A model generated the notes under the pieces. That model worked only from the letters and a program-made list of their open reading frames with translations, was not told the origin of the DNA and made no database searches. This document shows, piece after piece, positions 1-6,704 of a DNA stretch of 14,357 bases; position 1 is the first letter of the stretch, and every line of letters starts with the position of its first letter. Both the position numbers and the translations under genes were made by a program. The stretch spans positions 1 to 14,357 of the forward strand of contig WLQA01000007.1 of assembly GCA_009698515.1 (NCBI GenBank). Reading direction: 5' to 3'. Source of the stretch: Actinomycetota bacterium (GTDB lineage: Bacteria > Actinomycetota > Actinomycetes > Nanopelagicales > Nanopelagicaceae).

Positions 1-563
1 AGATCCTTAGTGGTATTTAACTCACCTGCCGTGCGGGCTTTAATAATATTTTCGGCAATCTTGCTTGCAAATTTTTCTTCACCATACTTCTGTAAAACCT
101 TTGCAATTTGGCCATGTGAATAAGTGTTTAAAACAACCGCCGCAGTAAGTGGTGCGCTTTGATCCATTCGCATATCAAGTGGTGCCTCTTGCGAATATGC
201 AAACCCACGATCTGCCTGATCTAACTGCATGGATGAAACACCAAGGTCAAAGAGGATGCCATCGACGGAATTAATATTTAGATTAATTAAAATATCTGAG
301 ATTTGATCGTAGGTATTGTGAACTAAAGTAATTCGATTCGAGTAAGGCGCCAACGTAGCTGCTGCTAGATCTAAAGCAGATTGATCACGGTCTATGCCGA
401 TTAAATGTAAGTTGCTGAATTTTTCTAACATCGCTTTGGCGTGGCCACCTAAACCAAGAGTGCAGTCGATCACGATCGGATTGGCTTTGCCGGTTATTGC
501 CGGGGCAAGAAGTGAGATACAACGATCTAGTGCTACTGGTACATGCTTCACATCGGTATTCAT
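1..563 (-). CDS. rsmH: 16S rRNA (cytosine-1402-N4)-methyltransferase RsmH (MraW), C-terminus cut by window edge
   Basis: RsmH uses S-adenosylmethionine to methylate N4 of C1402 in the decoding centre of 16S rRNA. About 187 of the usual 300 or so residues are visible; the gene runs off the left edge. Seen in the translation: the SAM-binding glycine motif VIDCTLGLGGH (residues 31-41), the family signature DLGVSSMQLD starting at D106, followed by the RGF and PLDMRMD motifs. The start ATG at 563 follows a strong purine-rich ribosome site (AAGGGGGAAGAG directly upstream). It lies downstream of mraZ on the same strand, the usual order at the head of the dcw division and cell-wall cluster. The 204-bp gap to mraZ is long for this pair and contains an inverted-repeat element, so rsmH may have separate control. 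The family call is secure. Confidence 0.96.
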   Translation of the reverse strand, partial: MNTDVKHVPVALDRCISLLAPAITGKANPIVIDCTLGLGGHAKAMLEKFSNLHLIGIDRDQSALDLAAATLAPYSNRITLVHNTYDQISDILINLNINSVDGILFDLGVSSMQLDQADRGFAYSQEAPLDMRMDQSAPLTAAVVLNTYSHGQIAKVLQKYGEEKFASKIAENIIKARTAGELNTTKD

Positions 564-612
564 CTCTTCCCCCTTTCATTTTTAATTAATCTCTTTTTAG
601 CTTTAAAACTTT

Positions 613-768
613 GATATCAACTTTGGTCACCGCCACTGAAAGTTTGAAAGATCTAACGATTTAACTCGTAGATCTTTCCGACGGAATCGAACTCTTAAAA
701 GTTATGCGCGGCACCGGGGAAGTGGCGCCGCGAATTCTTAATGAGTGGCGGTGGCCGAAATTGATATC
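613..768. repeat. 156-bp element bounded by imperfect 25-bp inverted repeats, in the mraZ-rsmH spacer
   Basis: The left arm is 613-637 and the right arm 744-768. Read as reverse complements they match at 22 of 25 positions and share the core AGTGGCGGTG and the end TTGATATC. In plus-strand RNA two of the three differences become G-U pairs; in minus-strand RNA one does and two remain C-A mismatches. Inside sit two more hairpins: 647-654 plus 656-659 with 666-677 (one bulged A), and 707-712 with 727-732. The right arm ends on the first base of the mraZ stop codon. No target-site duplication is visible at the edges. It could be a folded RNA element in the mraZ-rsmH transcript or a miniature inverted-repeat element; the sequence alone does not decide. 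Confidence 0.75.
707..732 (-). other. GC-rich hairpin downstream of mraZ
   Basis: CGCGGC (707-712) pairs perfectly with GCCGCG (727-732), with further partial pairing inside. It is the most GC-rich patch in an otherwise AT-rich spacer. On the minus strand the next bases are CATAACTTTTAAG, a broken rather than clean U-run, so it is a poor intrinsic terminator. An attenuator, RNase-processing or stabilising hairpin is possible. Confidence 0.5.
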
Positions 769-1199
769 TAGAACAGTCCGGGTAAAACCTCCTCAGATAC
801 ATCTGCGAAAGTTTTTTCACGATCAGTTAAATAAGAGTTCCAAGTTGTTGAATCCCAAATTTCTAATCTGGTGTTTGCGCCAATAACTACACAATTCTTT
901 TCAAGTGAGGCGTATGTGCGCAGGCCAGATGGAATAGTTACGCGACCTTGGTTATCTGGAACTTCATCATGTGCACCGGCGAACATCACACGTAAGTAAT
1001 CACGTGATTTTTTCTCAGTAACTGGCGCTTGACGTAAACGTTCTGTGATTAATGAAAATTCATTTGCTGGAAATACATATAAGCAACGCTCTTGACCTTT
1101 TGTGATTACTAAACCTTCGGAAAGTTCATCGCGGAATCGGGCTGGCAGGATCAAGCGACCCTTCTCATCAAGCTTTGGTTCATGAGTACCTAAGAACAT
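768..1199 (-). CDS. mraZ: MraZ, DNA-binding transcriptional regulator of the dcw cluster
   Basis: MraZ is an AbrB/SpoVT-fold regulator that forms ring-shaped oligomers and binds repeated boxes upstream of its own gene, controlling the division and cell-wall cluster. The 143-residue length is typical. Two swapped-hairpin half-domains are visible, each with the family motif: DEKGRLILPARFR at residues 11-23 and DNQGRVTIPSGLR at 82-94. The start ATG (1199) has a strong ribosome site, GGGAGGT, five bases upstream. rsmH follows on the same strand. The leader carries a phased array of GTGG boxes overlapping a good promoter, which implies autoregulation. The identification is secure. Confidence 0.97.
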   Translation of the reverse strand: MFLGTHEPKLDEKGRLILPARFRDELSEGLVITKGQERCLYVFPANEFSLITERLRQAPVTEKKSRDYLRVMFAGAHDEVPDNQGRVTIPSGLRTYASLEKNCVVIGANTRLEIWDSTTWNSYLTDREKTFADVSEEVLPGLF

Positions 1200-1238
1200 T
1201 GATGACCTCCCCCCACGCTCAGAAAAAACGTTAGGTCA

Positions 1239-1311
1239 CCACTTTACTCCCTTTTTCCCCACTTTCAACCCCCCTCACCCACTTTTCCTCCCCTTCCTCC
1301 CCAACTCTCCC
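1239..1311 (-). promoter_or_regulatory. Helically phased MraZ operator array
   Basis: On the minus strand AAAGTGG occurs three times at exactly 20-bp spacing (the complement CACTTT starts at 1240, 1260 and 1280). Between and beyond these, runs of G recur about every 10 bp: 1239-1240, 1249-1251, 1257-1260, 1269-1274, 1278-1280, 1290-1293, 1299-1302 and 1309-1311. Known MraZ sites are short G-rich repeats (TGGGN in E. coli, AAAGTG-type in mycoplasmas) about one helical turn apart. Placement directly upstream of mraZ and over its core promoter supports the call. That the weaker upstream G-runs are also bound is an inference. Confidence 0.8.
1241..1268 (-). promoter_or_regulatory. Predicted promoter of mraZ
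   Basis: On the minus strand TTGAAA (-35, 1268-1263) is followed after 16 bases by TAAAGT (-10, 1246-1241). Transcription would begin near 1234, giving a leader of about 35 bases that contains the ribosome site. Both hexamers overlap GTGG boxes of the MraZ array, fitting repression by steric block. A second weak -10 candidate (TAACGT) lies just downstream. Confidence 0.6.
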
Positions 1312-1334
1312 TGCCTTACTCGCCCTGCCTTACT
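1309..1334. repeat. 12-bp direct repeat with 14-bp period
   Basis: CCCTGCCTTACT occurs at 1309-1320 and again, identical, at 1323-1334. It sits between the upstream end of the MraZ box array and the terminator of the DUF3040 gene. On the minus strand the unit reads AGTAAGGCAGGG. It may be a recent short duplication or a binding site pair for another factor; no known site is recognised. Confidence 0.6.
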
Positions 1335-1344
1335 ACCCATGCCC

Positions 1345-1371
1345 AATAAAAAAGCCGCCCCGAAGGGCGGC
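1345..1371 (-). terminator. Intrinsic terminator of the DUF3040 gene
   Basis: GCCGCCC (1354-1360) and GGGCGGC (1365-1371) form a perfect 7-bp stem. On the minus strand the loop is the stable UUCG tetraloop closed by C-G, followed by six U (1353-1348). It lies 20 bp after the stop codon of the DUF3040 gene and isolates it, and the SOS operon behind it, from the mraZ promoter. Confidence 0.93.
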
Positions 1372-1391
1372 TATTTAAAAATCAACTTCTT

Positions 1392-1748
1392 CTACTGCTG
1401 CTCATTTCGGCGATCCCAGCGCTCATTTAATGATGAGCCCCAGCCTGGTTTCTTTACTTTTTTTGAGCCACCTGAGCGATTGGCCCGAACTGAAAGGTTG
1501 GTAATAATCAGGATCAAGCCAGTTAATGAGACCAAGAATGCGGCTACACCGATCAAGGTCGCCTTGGCTACCAATGCGGTAATTAATAGGAGAAGGCCAA
1601 TTAATAGAACCGCCGTACCTAGTAATGCTCTGGATGATTGTTTGGTGCGGGCCTTGCCAGTTAAGGTCGATAAAAGCTTTGGATCCTCTTGTTCAAGGGC
1701 AGCCTCCATCTCGGCTAATACCTTGCGTTCGTGATCTGACAAACCCAT
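1392..1748 (-). CDS. DUF3040 family small membrane protein
   Basis: Function is unknown. The N-terminus MGLSDHERKVLAEMEAALEQ followed by EDPKLL matches the DUF3040 signature of actinobacterial proteins (LSxHE, then a leading acidic helix and DP). Residues about 41-61 and 65-87 are two closely spaced hydrophobic helices; the C-terminal 30 residues are rich in Lys, Arg, Gly and Trp and probably cytoplasmic. The 118-residue length is usual. Members are often found near mraZ or dinB in actinobacteria. No Shine-Dalgarno is visible before the ATG at 1748, and a -10-like TATATT ends seven bases upstream, so the message is probably leaderless. A strong terminator follows. Confidence 0.85.
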   Translation of the reverse strand: MGLSDHERKVLAEMEAALEQEDPKLLSTLTGKARTKQSSRALLGTAVLLIGLLLLITALVAKATLIGVAAFLVSLTGLILIITNLSVRANRSGGSKKVKKPGWGSSLNERWDRRNEQQ

Positions 1749-1754
1749 ATTCGA

Positions 1755-1760
1755 AATATA
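1755..1760 (-). promoter_or_regulatory. Predicted -10 element of a leaderless DUF3040 transcript
   Basis: TATATT on the minus strand (1760-1755) is followed by six bases and then the ATG at 1748, so transcription would start at or next to the start codon. No good -35 is seen 16-18 bp upstream. The 46-bp gap after dinB contains no terminator, so readthrough from the SOS operon is also possible. Confidence 0.45.
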
Positions 1761-1794
1761 GAGCAGATTTAATTTTCAGGGAAACCGAGAGTAG

Positions 1795-2970
1795 TTAATC
1801 ATCCACATCAGGTGCCATCAAGCGGGCGGGCCGAACACTGGCCCGGCCAAATTTAGCCTTTACGCGATCAATTGCAGAGTCAGCCTGCTTCCAGCCCACA
1901 TCACGTTGGCCAAGAAGTAATTGCTCGGGTGCATCCTCTTCTGGAATTAAACCCTCGAGCGCAACACCAACTAATCTAATTCGAGCACGTTCGATCTTTA
2001 AAGCTAAATAAAGTTGTTTAGCAATTTCAAAACTTTCCTTAGTGCCAGAGATTGGTTGATCTAAAGTTTTTGATCGCGTGATTGTTTTAAAATCTGCAAA
2101 CCTGACTTTGATTGAAATCGTTTTTGCACAAAATCCAGCACTTCTCATTCTTAAAGTTGCCTTTTCGCACAACCTTAAAAATTCGCGCAGGATCTCTTCT
2201 GGATCATCAATATCGCTAGCAAATGTTTCTGCAGCACTAATACTTTTCTCTGGTTCATCTGTTACAACATCGCGATAATCTCTTCCCCAAGATAATTCAT
2301 AAAGTGATGCGCCAGTTGCCTCTCCAAGTGCGCGAATTAATGTGCTGCGCGGGGTATGGGCAATCTCGCCAACTGTGCGAAGTCCTAGTTTTTCTAATTG
2401 TTCATTGGTTTTTGGCCCTACTCCCCAGATAGCACTCGCTGGTAATGGATGCAGGAAAGTTAAAATTCGATCCTCTGGAATTTCAAGCATGCCATTTGGT
2501 TTGCAATGTTGTGAAGCAAGTTTGGCAATAAATTTATTATGGGCAATTCCTACAGAGCATGTAATTCCTTGTTCTTGCTCAACCTTTGCCCGAATCATGG
2601 TGGCAATTTCGCGACCTGTGCCCAGCAATCGCTGCGCTCCAGTTACATCTAGGAATGCTTCATCTAATGAGATTGGCTCAACGTGTGGCGTAACATCGCG
2701 AAAAATTTCCATTACTTTTTCAGAGACCTCGCTGTATCGCTGATGATCAGGTGGAATAAAGATTGCGTGGGGCGCCATTCGTTGGGCTCTGCCAACTGGC
2801 ATAGCAGCCCTAATTCCAAATTTACGAGCTTCATAATTTGCTGACAGCACAACTCCGCGAACGCCAGCGCCAACCACAACCGCTTTATCTTTTAACTTTG
2901 GATTATCTTTAATTGAAACTGAGGCGAAAAATGCATCCATATCAACATGCAAAATTGTTGATTCACTCAT
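1795..2970 (-). CDS. dinB: DNA polymerase IV (Y-family translesion polymerase DinB)
   Basis: An error-prone Y-family polymerase that extends primers past damaged bases. Seen: the palm metal-binding motif HVDMDAFF with D10, the second carboxylates D103-E104 in SLDEAFLDV, and a predicted steric-gate aromatic F15. Helix-hairpin-helix residues lie around 170-210 (SAIWGVGPKT), followed by the little-finger domain. Near the C-terminus Q350-LLLG resembles a degenerate beta-clamp-binding peptide, followed by the DVGWKQADSAIDR segment typical of actinobacterial DinB. All catalytic residues are present and the length (391) is normal. Its ATG overlaps the dnaE2 stop codon as ATGA, so translation is probably coupled and expression SOS-driven from the promoter near 6624. 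dinB next to dnaE2 is also known in Streptomyces. Confidence 0.96.
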   Translation of the reverse strand: MSESTILHVDMDAFFASVSIKDNPKLKDKAVVVGAGVRGVVLSANYEARKFGIRAAMPVGRAQRMAPHAIFIPPDHQRYSEVSEKVMEIFRDVTPHVEPISLDEAFLDVTGAQRLLGTGREIATMIRAKVEQEQGITCSVGIAHNKFIAKLASQHCKPNGMLEIPEDRILTFLHPLPASAIWGVGPKTNEQLEKLGLRTVGEIAHTPRSTLIRALGEATGASLYELSWGRDYRDVVTDEPEKSISAAETFASDIDDPEEILREFLRLCEKATLRMRSAGFCAKTISIKVRFADFKTITRSKTLDQPISGTKESFEIAKQLYLALKIERARIRLVGVALEGLIPEEDAPEQLLLGQRDVGWKQADSAIDRVKAKFGRASVRPARLMAPDVDD

Positions 2971-5900
2971 GCGTTTTTACTCTCCATAGTTGTCAGATTA
3001 CGCCCATTATTTAAAGAAACATCGGTATCTGAGGCATTACCGGCAAGCCATGAGTTGTATGCACTTGATAACTCCCATGCTTGGGTAGCCCGGATTGATA
3101 CACCGCGTGGTCCAGTGCGTCTTACTGCCCCCCGAATTAAAAATATATTTGAGGTACGTAATAGTTGTGCATAGCTTTGTTGGGTATCTTCAAAAAAGGT
3201 TACATCGTTGCAGCCATGGCCATCATCAATTGTTAAAAACATTACCCGCCGACCTGATCTAACTGGTGGTGTTTGTAATGCAGATTTAACTCCGGCAATT
3301 AAAACTGATGCACCAGAGCGTTGTTTTATCACATCACTTGATTTAACCGCACCTACTGCATTTAGGAAATCGCCATAGAAGTTAAGCATGTGTGCAGTTA
3401 CCTCCATTCCTAAAATAGAGACCTCATTTTGTACCAACTCTGCTGCAGTTAAATTAGGTAAGCCAGCAGCGACTAATGGTGGTGGCAAGAGCTCTAAAGT
3501 TAATTGTGATTCTCCAACTTTTTGGCCACCATTTAACTTATAAAGATCTTGGAGATGTAAGAGTAGATCGCGTCGATTTAATCCTTTGGATCCATTAACA
3601 ACGCGATGCGACTGATCAATACGATGCAACTGATCAAACCCGCCAATAATAATTAGTGATTCAGTTGTCGTGATACTTGCGCCAGATCTACGAACAAAAT
3701 CAGCTAAATCAACAAAGGGACGAGCGGCGATAATCGAGTTTATTTCTCTTTCGGATATGCCACCTACATCGGCAAGTGAGATACGAAGTGCGTAACCGCT
3801 GGCATCTGGTAATTGCAGTGAGCGGCCAGTGCTATTTAAATCTGGTGCAACATATGATCTCTGTTTATTTACTTGCTGATCTACATCTACTTTTTCAACG
3901 GTAACAGTACGCTCTGATTTATTTACATCAATACCTTTTATTTCAATTCCCCACTGCCTGGCATCATCAAGAATTAATCGCTTTGGATACATACCCGGAT
4001 CATGAGTTAACACACCAGCCATAAATGCAGCGGTGTGATGAGTTTTCAACCATGCTGATTGATAGGTAGGAAGTGCAAAGGCTGCAGCGTGTGCTTTGCA
4101 AAAACCAAATGAGGCGAAGGCACGCAAGATCTCCCAAATTTCTTGCACAACATCTAGTTGATACCCCTGCGCTAGCGCTGCTGGATAAAACCAATCGCAA
4201 ACCTCTTGTTGACCATCTAAAGTGCCAAGGGATCTACGTTTTTCATCTGATTGTGCCAATGTAATTCCAGTCATTACTGAAATTAATCTAATTACTTGCT
4301 CATGAAAAACAACTACTCCTTCAGTTTCAGACATGATTGAATCTAGATCTGGGTGAATACTTTTTACATTACTTAATCCATGTCGAGCTGACAGAAATGG
4401 CCGGATCATGTCGCTCTTTACCGGCCCTGGCCGAAATAATGAGATATCAATAATTAAATCGGTGAAGCTGCTGGGTGCAAACTTTCCAATTAATTCGCGC
4501 TGCCCAGGTGATTCAATTTGAAATACTCCGAGGGTACGAGTTGATGCGATTAAGTCAAAAGTTTTTTGATCAGCCAGTGAGATTTGGTCAATATCTAATT
4601 GCACACCTTCTATTCGCTCAATCTCGGAGATGGTGTACGCAATTGCGGATTGCATTCTTACGCCAAGTACATCTAATTTTAAAAAGCCCACCGCTTCTAC
4701 ATCATCCTTATCAAATTGCACCATTGGATAACCACTAGCGTTTACTTCAAGTGGGGCGTGATTGCGTAAACCGATATCAGATAAAACTATGGCGCATGGG
4801 TGCATCGATAGATGCCGCGGTAAGCCATCTAGTTGCTGCGCTAAATTAATTGCCATCCTTAAAATAGGGGTATCTAACTTTAAATTTTTTAACTCGGGTA
4901 AATTCTCTAGCGCTTTAGCGATATTGCGCGCTCTGATGTGGGGTAAGGATTTAGCAATTAGATCAACCTCGATTGGTGAAATTCCAAGAGCCGCTCCAAC
5001 ATCACGAATTGCATGGCGAGATCGATAAGTTTCCACCATTGATACTGTGGCAACTCGGCGACCATACTTTTCAAATACTGCATCGTAAATTTCTAGCCGG
5101 CGAGCAGATTCAACATCAATATCAATATCTGGTAACTCATTGCGAAGTGGTGAACAAAACCGTTCCATCAATAAGCCGTGCGTAATTGGTTCAACACCAG
5201 AGATGCCAAGTAGGTAACAAATCAATGAGCCAGCACCACTTCCCCGAGCCGCTACGCGAATGGATTTACTTCTAGCTAAATCAGTTATGTTGGCAACAGT
5301 TAAAAAATATGATTCATAGCCAAGAGTGCGAACTGTTGCTAATTCATCCGATAAACGATTGGCAGCAACAATTGATTGTTCGCCAAAGTACTTAATCCCA
5401 AGCCCTGCTTCGCATCTTTGTTTTAATTGAATAGTTAAATCATTTTGGGTTTTGCCACCAACTACGGAGGGTTCCGGTAGGTGAATCTTGCCGATTCCAA
5501 CATCGCGTCTGGGATCTAGAGTTGCCATCTCCGCCCATTGCATTGTGGTTTTAATTAATGAGTGCGCTGTACTTTCACCGGCTGCCTGGGCAATTTCAGT
5601 AGCAAGTTGGTGCATCGCTTTTGTGTCCTTTAAATACGCTTCACTATTTTGCCGTTCAACATGGCGCTTATGTAGTGGCACTAAATTGCGTGCTGAATCT
5701 AAAACATCAGCGAGTGGCCCATCGCTGCGATTTAACATTCTTACTGCATTTGTAATGACCGCAGGTAAATCATTACTGCGCGCAAAGGTAAGCATTCGAG
5801 CAGCAAATGGCGTAGACATTGGGCCATCGCCACGGATGCGATGTGAAAGCACCTCGATGCCTTGTTGGGCAAAGTAATCCTTGGTTGAATTAAAGATTGA

Positions 5901-6329
5901 TAAACCCTGCGTTAATTGGCGAGCGCCGATAGCGGCTCCAATTTGAGAATCGGGGCCATGCATAATAAGTAGTTTTTTAGTGTGCACAATATTTTCTTGA
6001 AGTATCTCGTGGGTAAGTAAGCCACCTGCAAAATTAACTGCAGTTAATAATTGATATAAGGAAGCTAAGCCACCATCTGCAGTAGCTAAGAGAGTAATTC
6101 GGTATTTGCGTTGCAGAAAACTTAAGTTAATTCCAAGGATTGGTTTAATCGCTGCGCTCTCGCACGCCTGAACAAATCTAATTGCCCCAGCCATATTGTC
6201 GCGATCGGTTAAGGCAAGTGTTGACATACCAAATTCAGTAGCTCGTTCTACTAATTGATCGGCGGTTGCAGTGCCGTACTTAAATGAGTAACCACTGCAG
6301 GTGCGCAGGTGGGTGAAGTTAGCAAGCAC
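2967..6329 (-). CDS. dnaE2: Error-prone DNA polymerase III alpha subunit DnaE2 (C-family)
   Basis: A second, damage-inducible C-family replicase used for mutagenic bypass. Domain order: degenerate PHP domain (1 to about 280), polymerase palm, fingers, tandem helix-hairpin-helix, and an OB fold near 1000-1060. The catalytic triad is intact: D401 and D403 in PDIDID and D553 in KLDVLG. The PHP metal motif HxH is replaced by R9-x-C11, and the usual TDH reads TDR (R43), so PHP nuclease activity is unlikely. Q942-LTLEL is a candidate clamp-binding peptide. Length 1120 is in the DnaE2 range and shorter than most replicative DnaE1. The start is GTG at 6329, overlapping the end of the DUF6504 gene by 11 bp with no Shine-Dalgarno, implying coupling. 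ImuA and ImuB are not in the window; DinB takes their place in the operon. Confidence 0.94.
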   Translation of the reverse strand: MLANFTHLRTCSGYSFKYGTATADQLVERATEFGMSTLALTDRDNMAGAIRFVQACESAAIKPILGINLSFLQRKYRITLLATADGGLASLYQLLTAVNFAGGLLTHEILQENIVHTKKLLIMHGPDSQIGAAIGARQLTQGLSIFNSTKDYFAQQGIEVLSHRIRGDGPMSTPFAARMLTFARSNDLPAVITNAVRMLNRSDGPLADVLDSARNLVPLHKRHVERQNSEAYLKDTKAMHQLATEIAQAAGESTAHSLIKTTMQWAEMATLDPRRDVGIGKIHLPEPSVVGGKTQNDLTIQLKQRCEAGLGIKYFGEQSIVAANRLSDELATVRTLGYESYFLTVANITDLARSKSIRVAARGSGAGSLICYLLGISGVEPITHGLLMERFCSPLRNELPDIDIDVESARRLEIYDAVFEKYGRRVATVSMVETYRSRHAIRDVGAALGISPIEVDLIAKSLPHIRARNIAKALENLPELKNLKLDTPILRMAINLAQQLDGLPRHLSMHPCAIVLSDIGLRNHAPLEVNASGYPMVQFDKDDVEAVGFLKLDVLGVRMQSAIAYTISEIERIEGVQLDIDQISLADQKTFDLIASTRTLGVFQIESPGQRELIGKFAPSSFTDLIIDISLFRPGPVKSDMIRPFLSARHGLSNVKSIHPDLDSIMSETEGVVVFHEQVIRLISVMTGITLAQSDEKRRSLGTLDGQQEVCDWFYPAALAQGYQLDVVQEIWEILRAFASFGFCKAHAAAFALPTYQSAWLKTHHTAAFMAGVLTHDPGMYPKRLILDDARQWGIEIKGIDVNKSERTVTVEKVDVDQQVNKQRSYVAPDLNSTGRSLQLPDASGYALRISLADVGGISEREINSIIAARPFVDLADFVRRSGASITTTESLIIIGGFDQLHRIDQSHRVVNGSKGLNRRDLLLHLQDLYKLNGGQKVGESQLTLELLPPPLVAAGLPNLTAAELVQNEVSILGMEVTAHMLNFYGDFLNAVGAVKSSDVIKQRSGASVLIAGVKSALQTPPVRSGRRVMFLTIDDGHGCNDVTFFEDTQQSYAQLLRTSNIFLIRGAVRRTGPRGVSIRATQAWELSSAYNSWLAGNASDTDVSLNNGRNLTTMESKNA

Positions 6330-6624
6330 GAGATGTTGGGCGAATTCGCCAATTACCAGTTACTTCATCTAATTCAATTTCAAAGGTAGCGAGCGCACCA
6401 ACTGGGGCTGCTTCTACTCGCCATACTGCACGTGCTTGATCATCGATCTTTAATAAATCATTAGCATGTAAGTTGCCATCACTTATTCGATTCCACCAAC
6501 CACCTGACTCACTCCATCTTGATGTGATGGCATGGATGTGAAAGTGATGGCCTTGATAGATGAACTCGATTGGTTCACCCTCTGGCGCTAGTACGCGATT
6601 TGAATCTATACCCTTATCGAACAT
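6319..6624 (-). CDS. DUF6504 family protein, first gene of the SOS operon
   Basis: A 101-residue protein of unknown function. The core FIYQGHHFHIHAITSRW, then GGWWNR, then VWRVEA, then an acidic stretch with ELDEVTGNWRI matches the small DUF6504 family found with dnaE2, imuB or dinB in actinobacteria. No membrane segment or catalytic motif is evident. Its place as first gene of an SOS unit suggests an accessory role in translesion synthesis, but that is only context. The sole possible start in this frame is the ATG at 6624, because a TGA lies six codons upstream. That ATG sits inside the LexA box, with a -10 element nine bases upstream, so the mRNA is probably leaderless. It overlaps dnaE2 by 11 bp. 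Confidence 0.82.
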   Translation of the reverse strand: MFDKGIDSNRVLAPEGEPIEFIYQGHHFHIHAITSRWSESGGWWNRISDGNLHANDLLKIDDQARAVWRVEAAPVGALATFEIELDEVTGNWRIRPTSRAC

Positions 6625-6632
6625 ATGTTCGA
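6617..6632. promoter_or_regulatory. LexA operator (SOS box)
   Basis: TCGAACATATGTTCGA is a perfect 16-bp palindrome matching the actinobacterial and Gram-positive SOS box (CGAAC-N4-GTTCG). It abuts the -10 hexamer, covers the predicted start site and contains the start codon of the first operon gene. LexA bound here would block RNA polymerase at the start site until DNA damage triggers RecA-stimulated LexA cleavage. Confidence 0.95.
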
Positions 6633-6662
6633 AAGATAGTCATATGCGCTGACAGTGGTCAA
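6633..6662 (-). promoter_or_regulatory. SOS promoter for DUF6504-dnaE2-dinB
   Basis: On the minus strand TTGACC (6662-6657), an 18-bp spacer and TATCTT (6638-6633) form a good sigma-70-type promoter. Expected transcription start is 6624-6627, at the ATG itself. The LexA box begins at the next base after the -10. Confidence 0.75.
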
Positions 6663-6670
6663 GTAGCTAC

Positions 6671-6682
6671 TACCCGTGGGTA
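6671..6682. promoter_or_regulatory. Palindrome TACCC-GT-GGGTA in the divergent region
   Basis: A perfect 12-bp inverted repeat lies between the SOS promoter and the doxX promoter. It resembles the ATACCC...GGGTAT layout of CsoR-family operators but has a shorter spacer. No candidate regulator gene is nearby, so the assignment is weak. Confidence 0.3.
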
Positions 6683-6704
6683 TAGCCATCGGACACACCC
6701 CATT

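Noticed and set aside
564..620. A dedicated rsmH promoter (TTGATA on the minus strand as -35)
   Set aside because: No -10 with acceptable spacing; the best candidate (TAAAAA) is at 15 bp, too weak to list.
687..692. TCGAAC as a second LexA box
   Set aside because: Only a half-site; no GTTCGA partner follows at the required spacing.
613..768. Calling the inverted-repeat element a MITE outright
   Set aside because: No target-site duplication is visible and no second copy occurs in the window, so mobility is unsupported.
704..886. Plus-strand reading frame of 60 codons across the spacer and the mraZ end
   Set aside because: It is antisense to mraZ, has no ribosome site and matches no family I know.
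1240..1334. Evenly spaced repeats as a CRISPR-like array
   Set aside because: Repeats are 6-12 bp with 10-20-bp periods, far too short; the MraZ operator explanation fits the position.
1339..1734. Plus-strand reading frame of 131 codons
   Set aside because: It lies opposite the DUF3040 gene and reads through its terminator hairpin; the composition is that of a shadow frame (rich in Arg, Asn, Ala, with no domain).
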